Of a stretch of DNA of 64,000 nucleotides, positions 54,019-62,802 are shown piece by piece. The translations under genes were made by a program, and so were the position numbers. Below the pieces are notes generated by a model. It was not told where the DNA came from, searched no databases, and saw nothing but the letters and a program-made list of their open reading frames with translations. Where the stretch lies: NCBI GenBank assembly GCA_018267285.1, contig JAFDYU010000003.1, forward strand, positions 101,002 to 165,001, in the 5' to 3' direction. The stretch comes from Bacteroidota bacterium (GTDB taxonomy: Bacteria > Bacteroidota > Bacteroidia > Cytophagales > Cyclobacteriaceae). Each line of letters begins with the position of its first letter. Within the stretch, counting starts at the first letter, position 1.

Positions 54019-54702
54019 ATGCCGACATCAAGACTAACGCAGAATCCGTTGAAATTAACATTCGGTTTCACAATAATTTGTTTGTTAGGTTGTTCCGTAG
54101 CTATTGCACAACTAAAAATCGCCAAACTAAAATACAATGGCGGTGGCGATTGGTACGCCAATAAAACAGCCTTACCAAACCTCATTAAATTTTGCAATAA
54201 AGAACTCGGCACATCAATTCTCGCAGAAGAAGATGTGGTAGAAGTGGGAAGCCCTGCCCTATTTGATTACCCGTACGTGTACATGACCGGCCATGGCAAT
54301 GTGGTATTCTCTGCAGATGAGGCTGCCAATTTGAGGAACTATTTAATAGGCGGGGGTTTTTTACACGTAGATGACAATTATGGTCTTGATAAATTCATTC
54401 GTCTCGAATTGAAAAAAGTGTTTCCTGAATCAGAACTGGTAGAGATACCTTTCACTCATCCCGTGTATCACCAAAAATTTGATTTCCCAAATGGCCTTCC
54501 TAAAGTACACGAGCATGACGGCAAACCACCACAAGGCTTTGGTATTTTGTACCAGGGGAGACTGGTTTTGTTCTACTCGTACGAGTGCGACCTCGGCAAT
54601 GGCTGGGAAGACCAACGAATCTATAACGACCCTGAAACCAAACGACAGGAGGCACTGAAGATGGGCGCCAACCTAATTTCTTTTTGTTTTACTTCGAACT
54701 GA
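54019..54702 (+). CDS. DUF4159 domain-containing secreted protein
   Basis: A 227-residue protein with an N-terminal hydrophobic segment (about 12-27, ending VAIAQ) and the DUF4159 core: AKLKYNGGGDWYANKTALPNL (split near 31-51), MTGHGNVVFSADEAANLR near 90 and GGFLHVDDNYG near 112. The fold resembles a flavodoxin/glutamine-amidotransferase-like domain of unknown function. Convergent with hslV, with a 14-nt overlap of the two gene ends. Confidence 0.85.
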   Translation: MPTSRLTQNPLKLTFGFTIICLLGCSVAIAQLKIAKLKYNGGGDWYANKTALPNLIKFCNKELGTSILAEEDVVEVGSPALFDYPYVYMTGHGNVVFSADEAANLRNYLIGGGFLHVDDNYGLDKFIRLELKKVFPESELVEIPFTHPVYHQKFDFPNGLPKVHEHDGKPPQGFGILYQGRLVLFYSYECDLGNGWEDQRIYNDPETKRQEALKMGANLISFCFTSN

Positions 54703-55234
54703 TCTTTTCGATCACCAGATTGTGGTTGGTGTAAATACAAATGTCGGCTGCAATGTTCAAACTTTCGCGAACAATTTCCTCTGCCGAAAGATTAGGTGCG
54801 TGTTTTTTTAAAGCCAAAGCCGAAGCTTGGGCATACATAGCACCCGATCCGATAGCCGCCACCTGATGATCGGGTTCGATCACATCGCCATTACCCGACA
54901 GCATGAGTATTTCATCTTTGTTGCAGGCTATCAACATAGCCTCCAGCCTACGAAGGTATCGATCCATACGCCAGTCTTTAGCCAATTCAATAGCAGCACG
55001 TTTCATGTTGCCTCCGTAAGCATTGAGCTTTTCATCGAACCTATCCAGGAGTGTAAAGGCGTCTGCGGTGGAACCTGCAAAACCTGTTAACACCTTGCCA
55101 TCCTGAAGTTTACGGATTTTTTTTACGTTGCTTTTGGCAATAGTGTTTCCTAACGTAGCTTGTCCGTCACCGCCAATGGCTACGGTGTTATTGTGCTGCA
55201 CCGCAAGGATGGTTGTAGCGTGAATGGTATTCAT
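54689..55234 (-). CDS. hslV: ATP-dependent protease proteolytic subunit HslV
   Basis: A 181-residue N-terminal-nucleophile peptidase. The catalytic threonine follows a short propeptide (MNTIHA, then TTILAVQHNN), and GGDGQATLGNTIAKSNVKKI-type sequence (about 22-39) confirms HslV. It forms a dodecamer that works with HslU ATPase; hslU is not adjacent. Confidence 0.95.
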   Translation of the reverse strand: MNTIHATTILAVQHNNTVAIGGDGQATLGNTIAKSNVKKIRKLQDGKVLTGFAGSTADAFTLLDRFDEKLNAYGGNMKRAAIELAKDWRMDRYLRRLEAMLIACNKDEILMLSGNGDVIEPDHQVAAIGSGAMYAQASALALKKHAPNLSAEEIVRESLNIAADICIYTNHNLVIEKISSK

Positions 55235-55290
55235 TTAAATTAAGTTCGTGTGCCGGTACACATTGATCGGTTCGCGAACCTCCGTCATGA

Positions 55291-56901
55291 TTAAATTAAT
55301 ATTCTAACCGGGTCTTCGAGCAGGCCTTTTAGTGTTTTCAAAAATGCAGAACCCACCGCACCATCAACCGCACGGTGGTCGCACGACATGGTCACCTTCA
55401 TAATATTGCCAACCGCAAGCTGTCCGTTTTTAACAATTGCAGTTTCTTTAATTCCTCCCACGGCCAAAATGCAGGCATCGGGTGGATTGATAATAGCTGT
55501 AAACTCTTCAATGCCAAACATGCCAAGATTTGATATGGTAAACGTGCTGCCCTCCCAATCACTCGGCTGTAATTTTTTGTCGTGTGCTTTTTGGGCGAGG
55601 TCTTTTACTTCAACAGCGATGTGCGACAACGATTTATTGTCTGCAAAACGAATCACCGGCACCAGCAATCCATCTTTCACGGCAACCGCCACACCAATGT
55701 GGATGTGGTTATTTCTTCGGATCTTATCTCCAAGCCAACTTACATTCACATCCGGATGTTGGCGTAAGGCTGCAGCCACCGCTTTGATAACCATGTCGTT
55801 AAACGAAATTTTAACCGGAGCGATATCATTTATGCTTTTGCGCGCCTCTACGGCTTTGTCCATATTGATCTCCATCGTGAGATAGAAATGAGGAGCGGTG
55901 AATTTACTTTCGGCAAGCCGCTTGGCAATGGTTTTGCGCATTTGAGAAACCGGTATGTCTTCAAAACTCTCCTGCCCTACCACCTGTGGTAAGGTGATGG
56001 CTGCGGCTTTGCTTTCGCCTTTTGCCGGAGCTGAACCGGGTTTGTAGCTTTCTACATCATGTCTTGTTATCCTGCCGTTGTCTCCGGTACCTTGAATTTT
56101 ATTGATGTCATAACCCAAATCCTTAGCCATTTTTTTAGCCAAGGGCGAAGCTTTCAGTCTTCCGTTAGTTGAAGCTGACCCATTGGATGAAGAAGATGCC
56201 ACCGAAGCGGGGACTGAAGTAACAGCCGGGGCTGATGAAGTGCTTTTTGTTCCCGAAGATTTTGCCTGATGAGCTTTCAACAAAGTCTGCCAGTCGGCAT
56301 TCTTATCTCCGATAATGGCCAGCACGTCATTTATTTTTACAGCTTCTTTCTCTTTAGCACCAACATAAAGCAAAGTACCTGTGTTGTACGATTCGTAGTC
56401 CATCGTTGCTTTGTCGGTTTCAATTTCTGCCATCAGCTCACCCGATTTTACCGGGTCGCCAATTTTTTTGTGCCATTTGGCAATCACGCCCTCGGTCATG
56501 GTGTCGCTCATCTTAGGCATGAGGGCAATTTCTGCTTTGATACCCGAAACATCTACAGCAGAGGCCTCGGCAACAGCGGTAACTGCTCCCGTTTTTGTTT
56601 CCGTTTTACCTCCTGCTGCTGCCGAACTCTTGGCACTTGCAAGGAGAGCCGAAAAATCTTCTCCTTTATTCCCAACGATGGCCAGTACGTCATTAATCTG
56701 TACGGCTTCTTTTTCTTTCGCACCGAGGTAAAGAACCGTTCCCGTATTAAACGATTCATAGTCCATTGTTGCTTTATCCGTTTCAATCTCGGCCATCAAC
56801 TCACCCGATTTTACTGTATCGCCAACTTTTTTATGCCATTTGGCAATCACACCCTCGGTCATGGTGTCGCTCATTTTGGGCATCCGTACTATCTCAGCCA
56901 T
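55291..56901 (-). CDS. Dihydrolipoamide acetyltransferase, pyruvate dehydrogenase E2
   Basis: A 536-residue E2 with two lipoyl domains (lipoylated Lys in ETDKATMDYES, residues 43 and 164), Ala/Ser-rich linkers, a peripheral-subunit-binding domain (ASPLAKKMAKDLGYD near 252) and an acyltransferase core ending with the active-site DHRAVDG at 508-514. Transfers acetyl groups to CoA. The two lipoyl domains are nearly identical in DNA as well as protein. pdhA/pdhB and lpd are elsewhere. Confidence 0.95.
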   Translation of the reverse strand: MAEIVRMPKMSDTMTEGVIAKWHKKVGDTVKSGELMAEIETDKATMDYESFNTGTVLYLGAKEKEAVQINDVLAIVGNKGEDFSALLASAKSSAAAGGKTETKTGAVTAVAEASAVDVSGIKAEIALMPKMSDTMTEGVIAKWHKKIGDPVKSGELMAEIETDKATMDYESYNTGTLLYVGAKEKEAVKINDVLAIIGDKNADWQTLLKAHQAKSSGTKSTSSAPAVTSVPASVASSSSNGSASTNGRLKASPLAKKMAKDLGYDINKIQGTGDNGRITRHDVESYKPGSAPAKGESKAAAITLPQVVGQESFEDIPVSQMRKTIAKRLAESKFTAPHFYLTMEINMDKAVEARKSINDIAPVKISFNDMVIKAVAAALRQHPDVNVSWLGDKIRRNNHIHIGVAVAVKDGLLVPVIRFADNKSLSHIAVEVKDLAQKAHDKKLQPSDWEGSTFTISNLGMFGIEEFTAIINPPDACILAVGGIKETAIVKNGQLAVGNIMKVTMSCDHRAVDGAVGSAFLKTLKGLLEDPVRILI

Positions 56902-56949
56902 TTTTTGATTTATTGATTAAGGAATTATGTCTCCAATTACTTTGAAAGT

Positions 56950-56980
56950 CAAAAATAATTGATTTTAGAGGAATGTGAAA
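56950..56980 (-). promoter_or_regulatory. Promoter-like boxes upstream of the E2 gene
   Basis: On the minus strand TTTC (56977-56980), 19 bp, TATTTTTG (56950-56957). The -7 box is perfect and the upstream box has one mismatch. The leader to the ATG at 56901 is about 44 nt. Confidence 0.45.
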
Positions 56981-56993
56981 TTGTTTTATTACA

Positions 56994-59972
56994 CTAAAAA
57001 TTAATAGAACCGAGAAGGAACTCAAACTGAGAAGCTGAAGGGTTTAAACCCCTTGAGTACCTAAACCCAATGTCCAACTGCGGGAGCAACCGCATTACGT
57101 TTATATCGAATTTCACTTCAATACCTGTGGACATGTAGGTTTGACTCACTCGGTTCCCGTATCGCCCGCTCCCAAATCCATAATCAAAAAAACCGTTGGC
57201 CCTTACCCGTTGGATATTCAGCAGCGGGCCGAGGGCAATGTCCGGATACCACACAGGCATGGTATAGTTGGCCGACATGGTGTACATATTCTGAAAGCGT
57301 GTAATGCCAAGACCTCTCGGTAAAGGCAATTGATTTCTAAAAGTATAGTTGTTTATATCGCTTGCGATCGGCACTAGCCTTGAATACTGATAGCCCCAAT
57401 AGCCCCAAAGCGAATGATGTTTAAATAGCCCGGGGAAATACAGAATGCCATAAAAAGTAAATTGTGCCCCGTTGTAGTTACCTCCGTAAGGTGTTCCGTA
57501 CGAATCCATAAAAAAAGACTGACCCCATTTGCTGTAAATATCTCGTTTGCTCTTTTTTAAGAGTCGGTAGGCAGAAATGGAAAAATGGTTGTAAATCAGA
57601 TTACCATTTCCCTGATAGTTGATGAAAGGGTAAACGTAGGTAGTTGTGTCGTTGCCCTTAATTTGTATCTCGGCCGGGATGTAGCGCGAGTTGTTAAAAG
57701 AATTTTGAAATCCGGATACCTGAGTAAACCCAACCGTGTTGCCTATTGTAACCTGACCTATAAATTTTGAAGCAGTAGTAACCAACGGAAGCCTGAGGCC
57801 GCCTTCAATATTTTTTTCTTTCCATTTAAAGGTCAGGTTCTTGGGTTGCAAATACGAAACCGTTGAATCGTTCAAGTTTACAATGGAAGTTACCACATCG
57901 CCTTCGTTTACTTTACGGTCGCTTTCCGTTACAGAAAAATCAATAACCGGATACCATCCTTGAAAACTCACCGATGCTTTTTTTATCCAATTGTTTTCGG
58001 CTCGGTCATAAACAAGACCTGCGAATAACTGCGTGGTGCTCAAAATATCCTGCGAGGTAATGCCAATGGGCACTTGAGTATTTGTTAAACTCGTGCCCAC
58101 CGATGGTCCCCAGCTGTATGGATTTATTATTCCTTTCCACCGATGAAACCGTTTGTACTCAAATTTATGTTGGGGTATTTGGCTCAACAAAGAAGGCATA
58201 CCCTCCTGCTCTACTAAATGACCAAAATTATTTTTTGGTTGTTCGTGTTTCTTCCATGGTTTCCAGGAGGCAGGATCGAAGGGTACAGACACCACATCCA
58301 TTCCGTTTCTGCTTTGGTTGTTGTAATAAATGGTTTTTCCATCGTGAGAGACACACGCATTATAGGCACCGTATTTACTGCTTGTAATCTGAAAACACTC
58401 TCCCGAGTTTACATCGAGTGCATAAATATTGTCTATCCCGCTGACGGGGGAATTGTACAAAACATATTTTTCAAACGGAACAGGGTAACCTATGTTTTCA
58501 TTAGAGAAATCTGTGAGTCTTGTCATTACGCCCGATGCAACATCAAACTTCACAATGGCCTTTCCGTTTTTATTGGTTAGCAGAGCCACGATTTCCGTTC
58601 CGTTCTTAGCCCAGTGAGGCATTGAGATAAAATTATTATCGGGGTTTTCAAAAGTCATTTTCACTTGCCCGGTGTTGTAGTCAATCAACAGTAACCTGGT
58701 TTGGTAATCGGTACTTGTTTCAACAGTAGCAATTTGGCTTGCATCGGGCGAGAGGGCTGCTCCGGCATAGCGCTGGCTGTGTGTAATGACCTGCCGATGC
58801 TTAGATTTGAAATCATAACCAACAAGAGTAGAGTACGTACGCATTTGCCAACGTGGATCGAATCGGAATTCATTCCAAACTACCCGGTTTTGTGCTGACG
58901 ACTGCATTCCCGATTCGTTGATAAATCCTTGAGTAAAAATAGTTTTTGTTTCCCCTTTGCCTATTGCCACCAACTGCTCAATATCTCCAATACCAACCTT
59001 TCGTGCCACCACGCTCCCATCTTCTAATTCTTGTGGATACAAATAATCCGTATAGGCTTGATTTGTTCTTGCAGTAATGTTTTCAAATGGGGTAAGCCTT
59101 AATGTGTCTTGCTGTTCCTTCCATTCTTTTTTCAAGTCGCTGGCCATTTGTTTGTACAAGTCGGTAACAAACAATCCGGTCTCTTTTTTCAAAGCCGAAG
59201 AAAATCGGAATGGAATGATGGGTAGGTTCCAGGCTCGGGCAGTAACTTTATCCCAAATCATGGGGTCACCCGTTCGTTTTCGCAGATACGAAACCATGTG
59301 ATAACCCAACACATACCAATTGCTGATATTGTTTTTATACGACTCTAAGTATTGCTTGTGGTAGTTGAACGTGCGGCCTTCCTGCAAATTGGTTCTAAAT
59401 ACCAAATCAAAATTTGGAATGCGCCCACGACCTGAAGAAGTGAAAGCCGTTTCTGTTGCCACCGCATCGCCTTCCCAAAACCACTGGGGAGCGGCAGCGC
59501 TGGCCATTCCAGCTAAAGCATTATAGCCTAATCCATAAAAAAGAATTTTGTTCAAGCCTCTGCGTGCGTGCCTGAATTGAGCCACGTGCCGGTATTCGTG
59601 GGTGGCGAGCATGTTCAACCAATCATTATTGCCTACAAAATTGTAATTCTGTGAGGGCATTGTATAAAACTCGGATCGTTTGGGCATCATAGACACAAAA
59701 CCGTTGGAAACCGTGGTTTGGTTTTGCAACACGAGTGTAACACGTTTCCAGAGGCCATTCATAGAACGAGCTTCGGGCTCGCGGATGGTTTCAAGAGTGT
59801 TGGCCATTCGTTGTGCCTGTTCTTCAAACCCTTTGGGATACAGCACCCGAAAGTGTGGTGAGTTAATCTGATACCATTTAAGCGATGCAGGATTTGTGGC
59901 AAAGACCGAGGTTTCCTGTGCCCGGATAATAGTGGCACAACAAAATACTATCAAGACAAGGAATAGCCTCAT
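56994..59972 (-). CDS. Outer-membrane protein with HExxH domain, TolB-like propeller and C-terminal barrel
   Basis: A 992-residue protein with a signal peptide (about 1-18). Residues about 25-280 resemble a gluzincin metallopeptidase domain: HEYRH near 125-129 and a second-ligand candidate in QWFWEGDAVATE near 160-171, as in peptidase MA-type families. Then come PD40/TolB-like propeller repeats (LSPDASQIATVE, SHDGKTIYYNN; about 330-590) and a C-terminal stretch of amphipathic strands (about 640-992) ending in phenylalanine, as in Omp85-type surface barrels. Catalysis is not shown; the whole could be a surface-exposed or periplasmic protease anchored by its barrel. Confidence 0.75.
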   Translation of the reverse strand: MRLFLVLIVFCCATIIRAQETSVFATNPASLKWYQINSPHFRVLYPKGFEEQAQRMANTLETIREPEARSMNGLWKRVTLVLQNQTTVSNGFVSMMPKRSEFYTMPSQNYNFVGNNDWLNMLATHEYRHVAQFRHARRGLNKILFYGLGYNALAGMASAAAPQWFWEGDAVATETAFTSSGRGRIPNFDLVFRTNLQEGRTFNYHKQYLESYKNNISNWYVLGYHMVSYLRKRTGDPMIWDKVTARAWNLPIIPFRFSSALKKETGLFVTDLYKQMASDLKKEWKEQQDTLRLTPFENITARTNQAYTDYLYPQELEDGSVVARKVGIGDIEQLVAIGKGETKTIFTQGFINESGMQSSAQNRVVWNEFRFDPRWQMRTYSTLVGYDFKSKHRQVITHSQRYAGAALSPDASQIATVETSTDYQTRLLLIDYNTGQVKMTFENPDNNFISMPHWAKNGTEIVALLTNKNGKAIVKFDVASGVMTRLTDFSNENIGYPVPFEKYVLYNSPVSGIDNIYALDVNSGECFQITSSKYGAYNACVSHDGKTIYYNNQSRNGMDVVSVPFDPASWKPWKKHEQPKNNFGHLVEQEGMPSLLSQIPQHKFEYKRFHRWKGIINPYSWGPSVGTSLTNTQVPIGITSQDILSTTQLFAGLVYDRAENNWIKKASVSFQGWYPVIDFSVTESDRKVNEGDVVTSIVNLNDSTVSYLQPKNLTFKWKEKNIEGGLRLPLVTTASKFIGQVTIGNTVGFTQVSGFQNSFNNSRYIPAEIQIKGNDTTTYVYPFINYQGNGNLIYNHFSISAYRLLKKSKRDIYSKWGQSFFMDSYGTPYGGNYNGAQFTFYGILYFPGLFKHHSLWGYWGYQYSRLVPIASDINNYTFRNQLPLPRGLGITRFQNMYTMSANYTMPVWYPDIALGPLLNIQRVRANGFFDYGFGSGRYGNRVSQTYMSTGIEVKFDINVMRLLPQLDIGFRYSRGLNPSASQFEFLLGSINF

Positions 59973-60052
59973 AGGTTAAAACTAAAAACGCAAAAGCTAC
60001 ATTCATTTTTTGGAATCATAAAATAAAAATGTAGCCCTTGGTCGGTTTTACC

Positions 60053-60060
60053 TACTTTTG
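60053..60060 (+). promoter_or_regulatory. -7-like box before the small membrane protein gene
   Basis: TACTTTTG is a perfect TAnnTTTG match ending 4 nt before ATG 60065, the same spacing as at 4198 and 49677. It could drive the small gene as a leaderless transcript or the larger gene at 60200. Confidence 0.35.
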
Positions 60061-60064
60061 GAGG

Positions 60065-60190
60065 ATGATAAAAAAGTTGAAGCAATATTATCAACAATAC
60101 CGGCAATACGTTCGGATTGATCTGATCATGTATGGCGTTATGATCTTCTTGATTCTACTCTACTTTTTATATGTTGTTTTATTCGGTTAA
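60065..60190 (+). CDS. Small membrane protein, 41 aa
   Basis: The frame encodes 41 residues: a basic, Tyr/Gln-rich N-terminus (MIKKLKQYYQQYRQ) and a single hydrophobic helix (about 20-39). GGAGG directly precedes the ATG but at zero spacing, too near to be a normal ribosome site. It is followed after 9 nt by a secreted-protein gene. Likely a real single-pass small protein, but nothing else supports it. Confidence 0.4.
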   Translation: MIKKLKQYYQQYRQYVRIDLIMYGVMIFLILLYFLYVVLFG

Positions 60191-60199
60191 TAAATAATT

Positions 60200-60964
60200 A
60201 TGCAGAAAATCCTTGTCCTATTTTTTCTTTTTACCCTTTCGCTATCGGTTCGAGCCCAACAGAAAGACTATATCATTACCCTCGCTGGCGATTCTATACC
60301 CGGTGAATTAAAGCTCATCAGCATGGATAAAGGTATTGACCGAGTTCAGGTTATCTTCAATTCTAAAAAAAAGACTTTTACCGCTTTACAAACCAAACGT
60401 GTTGTAAAAAATGGGGACACGTATCACCCCGTGAAACATGAAACTTCCTTCAAATTTATGAAAGTGCTGAAACATGGGTACCTCAGCCTCTACGCTTTCA
60501 ACACCACAAACGCTCAGGTGTGGGATGGCAACTACTTATACAAAAACGATGGAACGGGCATGGACGTCCCTAATCTGGGCTTTAAAAAATACATGTCGAA
60601 TTTTTTATCCGATTGTGAGTCTGTTAAAAACAAAATTGAAGAAGGCAAGTTGGGTAAACGCAACGTGATCGAGATCGTTGAAGCGTACAATTTGTGTATT
60701 GATGAAAGGACAAAGAATATTCTTAAAACAGTTCCCACGGATAACAGGGAAACTTCAGCAATAAAAAAGCTTTTAACAGAAATCTCTGCCGAAAATTTTC
60801 CTACTCAAAAAGATGCACTTGATATTCTGAACGATATTCAGAATAAACTAAACAAAAAAGAGTCTGTTCCAAATTATCAGATCGAAGGTTTAAAGTTATC
60901 CTTAAAAGATAAGCCTGCTTTATTGAGTCAGGCGGAAAAACTGATTATACTATTGAAGAAATAA
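60200..60964 (+). CDS. Secreted hypothetical protein, 254 aa
   Basis: A signal peptide (about 1-19, ending VRAQQ) is followed by a beta-rich region (about 22-125; LAGDSIPGELKLI start) and a charged helical tail. No domain is recognised. The opening motif, a strand followed by G-D-x-I-x-G, is frequent in Bacteroidota periplasmic proteins of unknown role. The 3' end overlaps the convergent DoxX gene by 15 nt. Confidence 0.75.
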   Translation: MQKILVLFFLFTLSLSVRAQQKDYIITLAGDSIPGELKLISMDKGIDRVQVIFNSKKKTFTALQTKRVVKNGDTYHPVKHETSFKFMKVLKHGYLSLYAFNTTNAQVWDGNYLYKNDGTGMDVPNLGFKKYMSNFLSDCESVKNKIEEGKLGKRNVIEIVEAYNLCIDERTKNILKTVPTDNRETSAIKKLLTEISAENFPTQKDALDILNDIQNKLNKKESVPNYQIEGLKLSLKDKPALLSQAEKLIILLKK

Positions 60965-61348
60965 GGGGAAAAATTTCCTGACTGACGTTGGTGTTTGCTT
61001 CCGGTTTACCCAAAAAGAATACAGGGAGCACACCAAAACGATCACCGCATACCAAAATAATTGGCCGCCATCATTTCGTGTAATCCCGATTACAAAAACA
61101 TGAGATAGTATTGCTCCGCTCATTAAACCAACAGCCAACAATGCACCAAGCCAAACCGTTGCCGGAATCAAAATTAACACCGATGCAATGAGCTCAAAAA
61201 CCCCAGTACCTATTCGTCCTTCAGGCTCTGCCCCCAACTGTTCGAATAGCTCAACCGACTCGGATGCCCCCGTAAACTTATAGTACAGCGTTTGCAGCAT
61301 GAGAGCTGCCGCAATGATACGCGCGATCCACTGGGTAGTTGTTTTCAT
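60950..61348 (-). CDS. DoxX-family membrane protein
   Basis: A 132-residue four-helix membrane protein with the DoxX start WIARIIAAALMLQTLYYKFTG (about 6-26) and GVFELIASVLIL near 48. Members are linked to thiosulfate oxidation, redox defence or quinone reduction; here there is no partner to choose between them. Confidence 0.85.
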   Translation of the reverse strand: MKTTTQWIARIIAAALMLQTLYYKFTGASESVELFEQLGAEPEGRIGTGVFELIASVLILIPATVWLGALLAVGLMSGAILSHVFVIGITRNDGGQLFWYAVIVLVCSLYSFWVNRKQTPTSVRKFFPLFLQ

Positions 61349-61413
61349 GGTACAAATAACACACTATGTAATGGTATCTACTGTCCGTAAACTGACAGAT
61401 ATAAAATTAAAAA

Positions 61414-61974
61414 TTATTTGTTAAAAAAATTCATGGTTCGTTCAGCACCGATTGTGCAAAATGAATAAACCATTTCGGCTGCTTTATCCAGCAAGTCGGG
61501 CAATTCTATAAACTCATCTTGCAAAAAATTGCTCAGCACAAAGTCGGCCTGCTGCCCCTTGGCGTAGTTGTTACCGATACCAAACCTTAAACGGGCGTAC
61601 ACCTGACTATTTAATATCAGTTCTATGTTTTTTAAACCATTGTGTCCTGCAGAGCTTCCTTGGGTACGAAGGCGTAAACTTCCGAACGGCAGCGCAACAT
61701 CATCGACCAGCACAAGCAAATTTTCTTTTGAAATTTTTAGTTCTTGCAACCAGTAAGCAACTGCTTTGCCGCTCAGGTTCATGAACGTGTTCGGCTTAAT
61801 CAAATAAAGTTGACGACCCTTGTATTTGATTTCGGCTTTATCGGCCAGCCGATGGGTTTCAAAATGTATTTTATGAATATCGGCTATCCGATCAAGCGTA
61901 AGAAACCCGATATTATGACGGGTTAGCTCGTACTCGGTGCCCGGATTTCCTAAACCAACAATCAGGTATTTCAT
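61414..61974 (-). CDS. pth: Peptidyl-tRNA hydrolase
   Basis: A 186-residue enzyme with GLGNPGTEYELTRHNIGF (7-24, catalytic His at 20), NTFMNLSG near 61 and DDVALPFGSLRLR near 91. Recycles peptidyl-tRNA. It follows rplY and prs in the conserved prs-rplY-pth order. Confidence 0.96.
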   Translation of the reverse strand: MKYLIVGLGNPGTEYELTRHNIGFLTLDRIADIHKIHFETHRLADKAEIKYKGRQLYLIKPNTFMNLSGKAVAYWLQELKISKENLLVLVDDVALPFGSLRLRTQGSSAGHNGLKNIELILNSQVYARLRFGIGNNYAKGQQADFVLSNFLQDEFIELPDLLDKAAEMVYSFCTIGAERTMNFFNK

Positions 61975-62019
61975 CTTTAAAAATTACAAATTACAATTTG
62001 AGTTAAAGATGAAAAAAAT

Positions 62020-62052
62020 AAATCCCGCCCGAAAAATTTCCGGACGGGATTT
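62020..62052 (-). terminator. Terminator after rplY
   Basis: AAATCCCGCCCG and CGGACGGGATTT form a 12-bp stem with one mismatch and a 9-nt loop, followed on the minus strand by TATTTTTTC. It lies 21 nt after the rplY stop, so pth is probably expressed by read-through or its own promoter. Confidence 0.8.
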
Positions 62053-62073
62053 ATACAAAATTCTAAAAAGGTA

Positions 62074-62763
62074 TTATTTCTTTCCCTTCTCTTCTTTCTT
62101 CGGAGCCTCTGCTTTCTTGGCATCGGCAGGAGCAGCACCCGCAGCGGGAGCAGTGCCTGCAGCAGCAGGAGCAGCGCCTTCGGCAGGGGCAGCGGCTGCA
62201 GCCTCTTCAACCATTTTGGCAGCACGAGGTACTTCAACAGCTGCAATGGCAGCCGCTTTCGGATCCAAAAATTCCAGATTTGCCACGTTCATATCACCAA
62301 CCTTAATGGCGTGGTGAAAATCCAATGACGAACAATCAATGTCGATGTGATCGGGCATATCTTTGGGTAAAGCCAAAACTTTTAATGCCGCCCGCTTTCT
62401 CACCAACAGGCCGCCTTTTTCAACACCGGGAGCCTGTCCTACCAAACGAGTGGGGATCAGCATTTTAATTTTGCGGCTTTCGCTGATGCGCAAAAAGTCT
62501 ACGTGAAGGATAATTTCACTCACCGGATGAAACTGAACTTCTTGCATAATCGCTTGGCATTCTTCGCCTTCGATGTTTATATGCACAAAGTGAGCTTCGT
62601 TGGTGTACACCAAATCGCGGAACAAAATTACGGGTGCATAAAAATGCACTTGCGAATCGCCTCCGTACAACACACACGGCACCTGACCCTCTTCCCTGAT
62701 TTTTTGGGAGTCATTCTTGCCGAGATTTGCTCTTCGATACCCTATAATCTCAACAGTCTTCAT
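62074..62763 (-). CDS. rplY: 50S ribosomal protein L25/Ctc
   Basis: A 229-residue long-form L25. The N-terminal 95 residues bind 5S rRNA (GYRRANLGKNDSQKIREEG near 8-26), the TL5/Ctc beta domain continues to about 185, and a 40-residue Ala/Pro-rich tail (APAEGAAPAAAGTAPAAG near 191-208) ends in KKEEKGKK. The tail is repetitive DNA but in frame. It follows prs by 40 nt. Confidence 0.93.
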   Translation of the reverse strand: MKTVEIIGYRRANLGKNDSQKIREEGQVPCVLYGGDSQVHFYAPVILFRDLVYTNEAHFVHINIEGEECQAIMQEVQFHPVSEIILHVDFLRISESRKIKMLIPTRLVGQAPGVEKGGLLVRKRAALKVLALPKDMPDHIDIDCSSLDFHHAIKVGDMNVANLEFLDPKAAAIAAVEVPRAAKMVEEAAAAAPAEGAAPAAAGTAPAAGAAPADAKKAEAPKKEEKGKK

Positions 62764-62802
62764 AATTGTAAATGGTTAATAGTTAAACGTTAATTGAAAA
62801 TT

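Noticed and set aside
56330-56890. Apparent long direct repeat of about 130 bp
   Set aside because: Explained by the two near-identical lipoyl domains of E2, not a mobile or recombinational repeat.
56269-56916. 215-aa plus-strand frame
   Set aside because: Lies entirely opposite the E2 lipoyl-domain region; no signal, motif or start context of its own.
61937-62317. Ala/Gly-rich 126-aa plus-strand frame
   Set aside because: It is the reverse-frame shadow of the Ala/Pro-rich tail of rplY; the repetitive DNA keeps several frames open.
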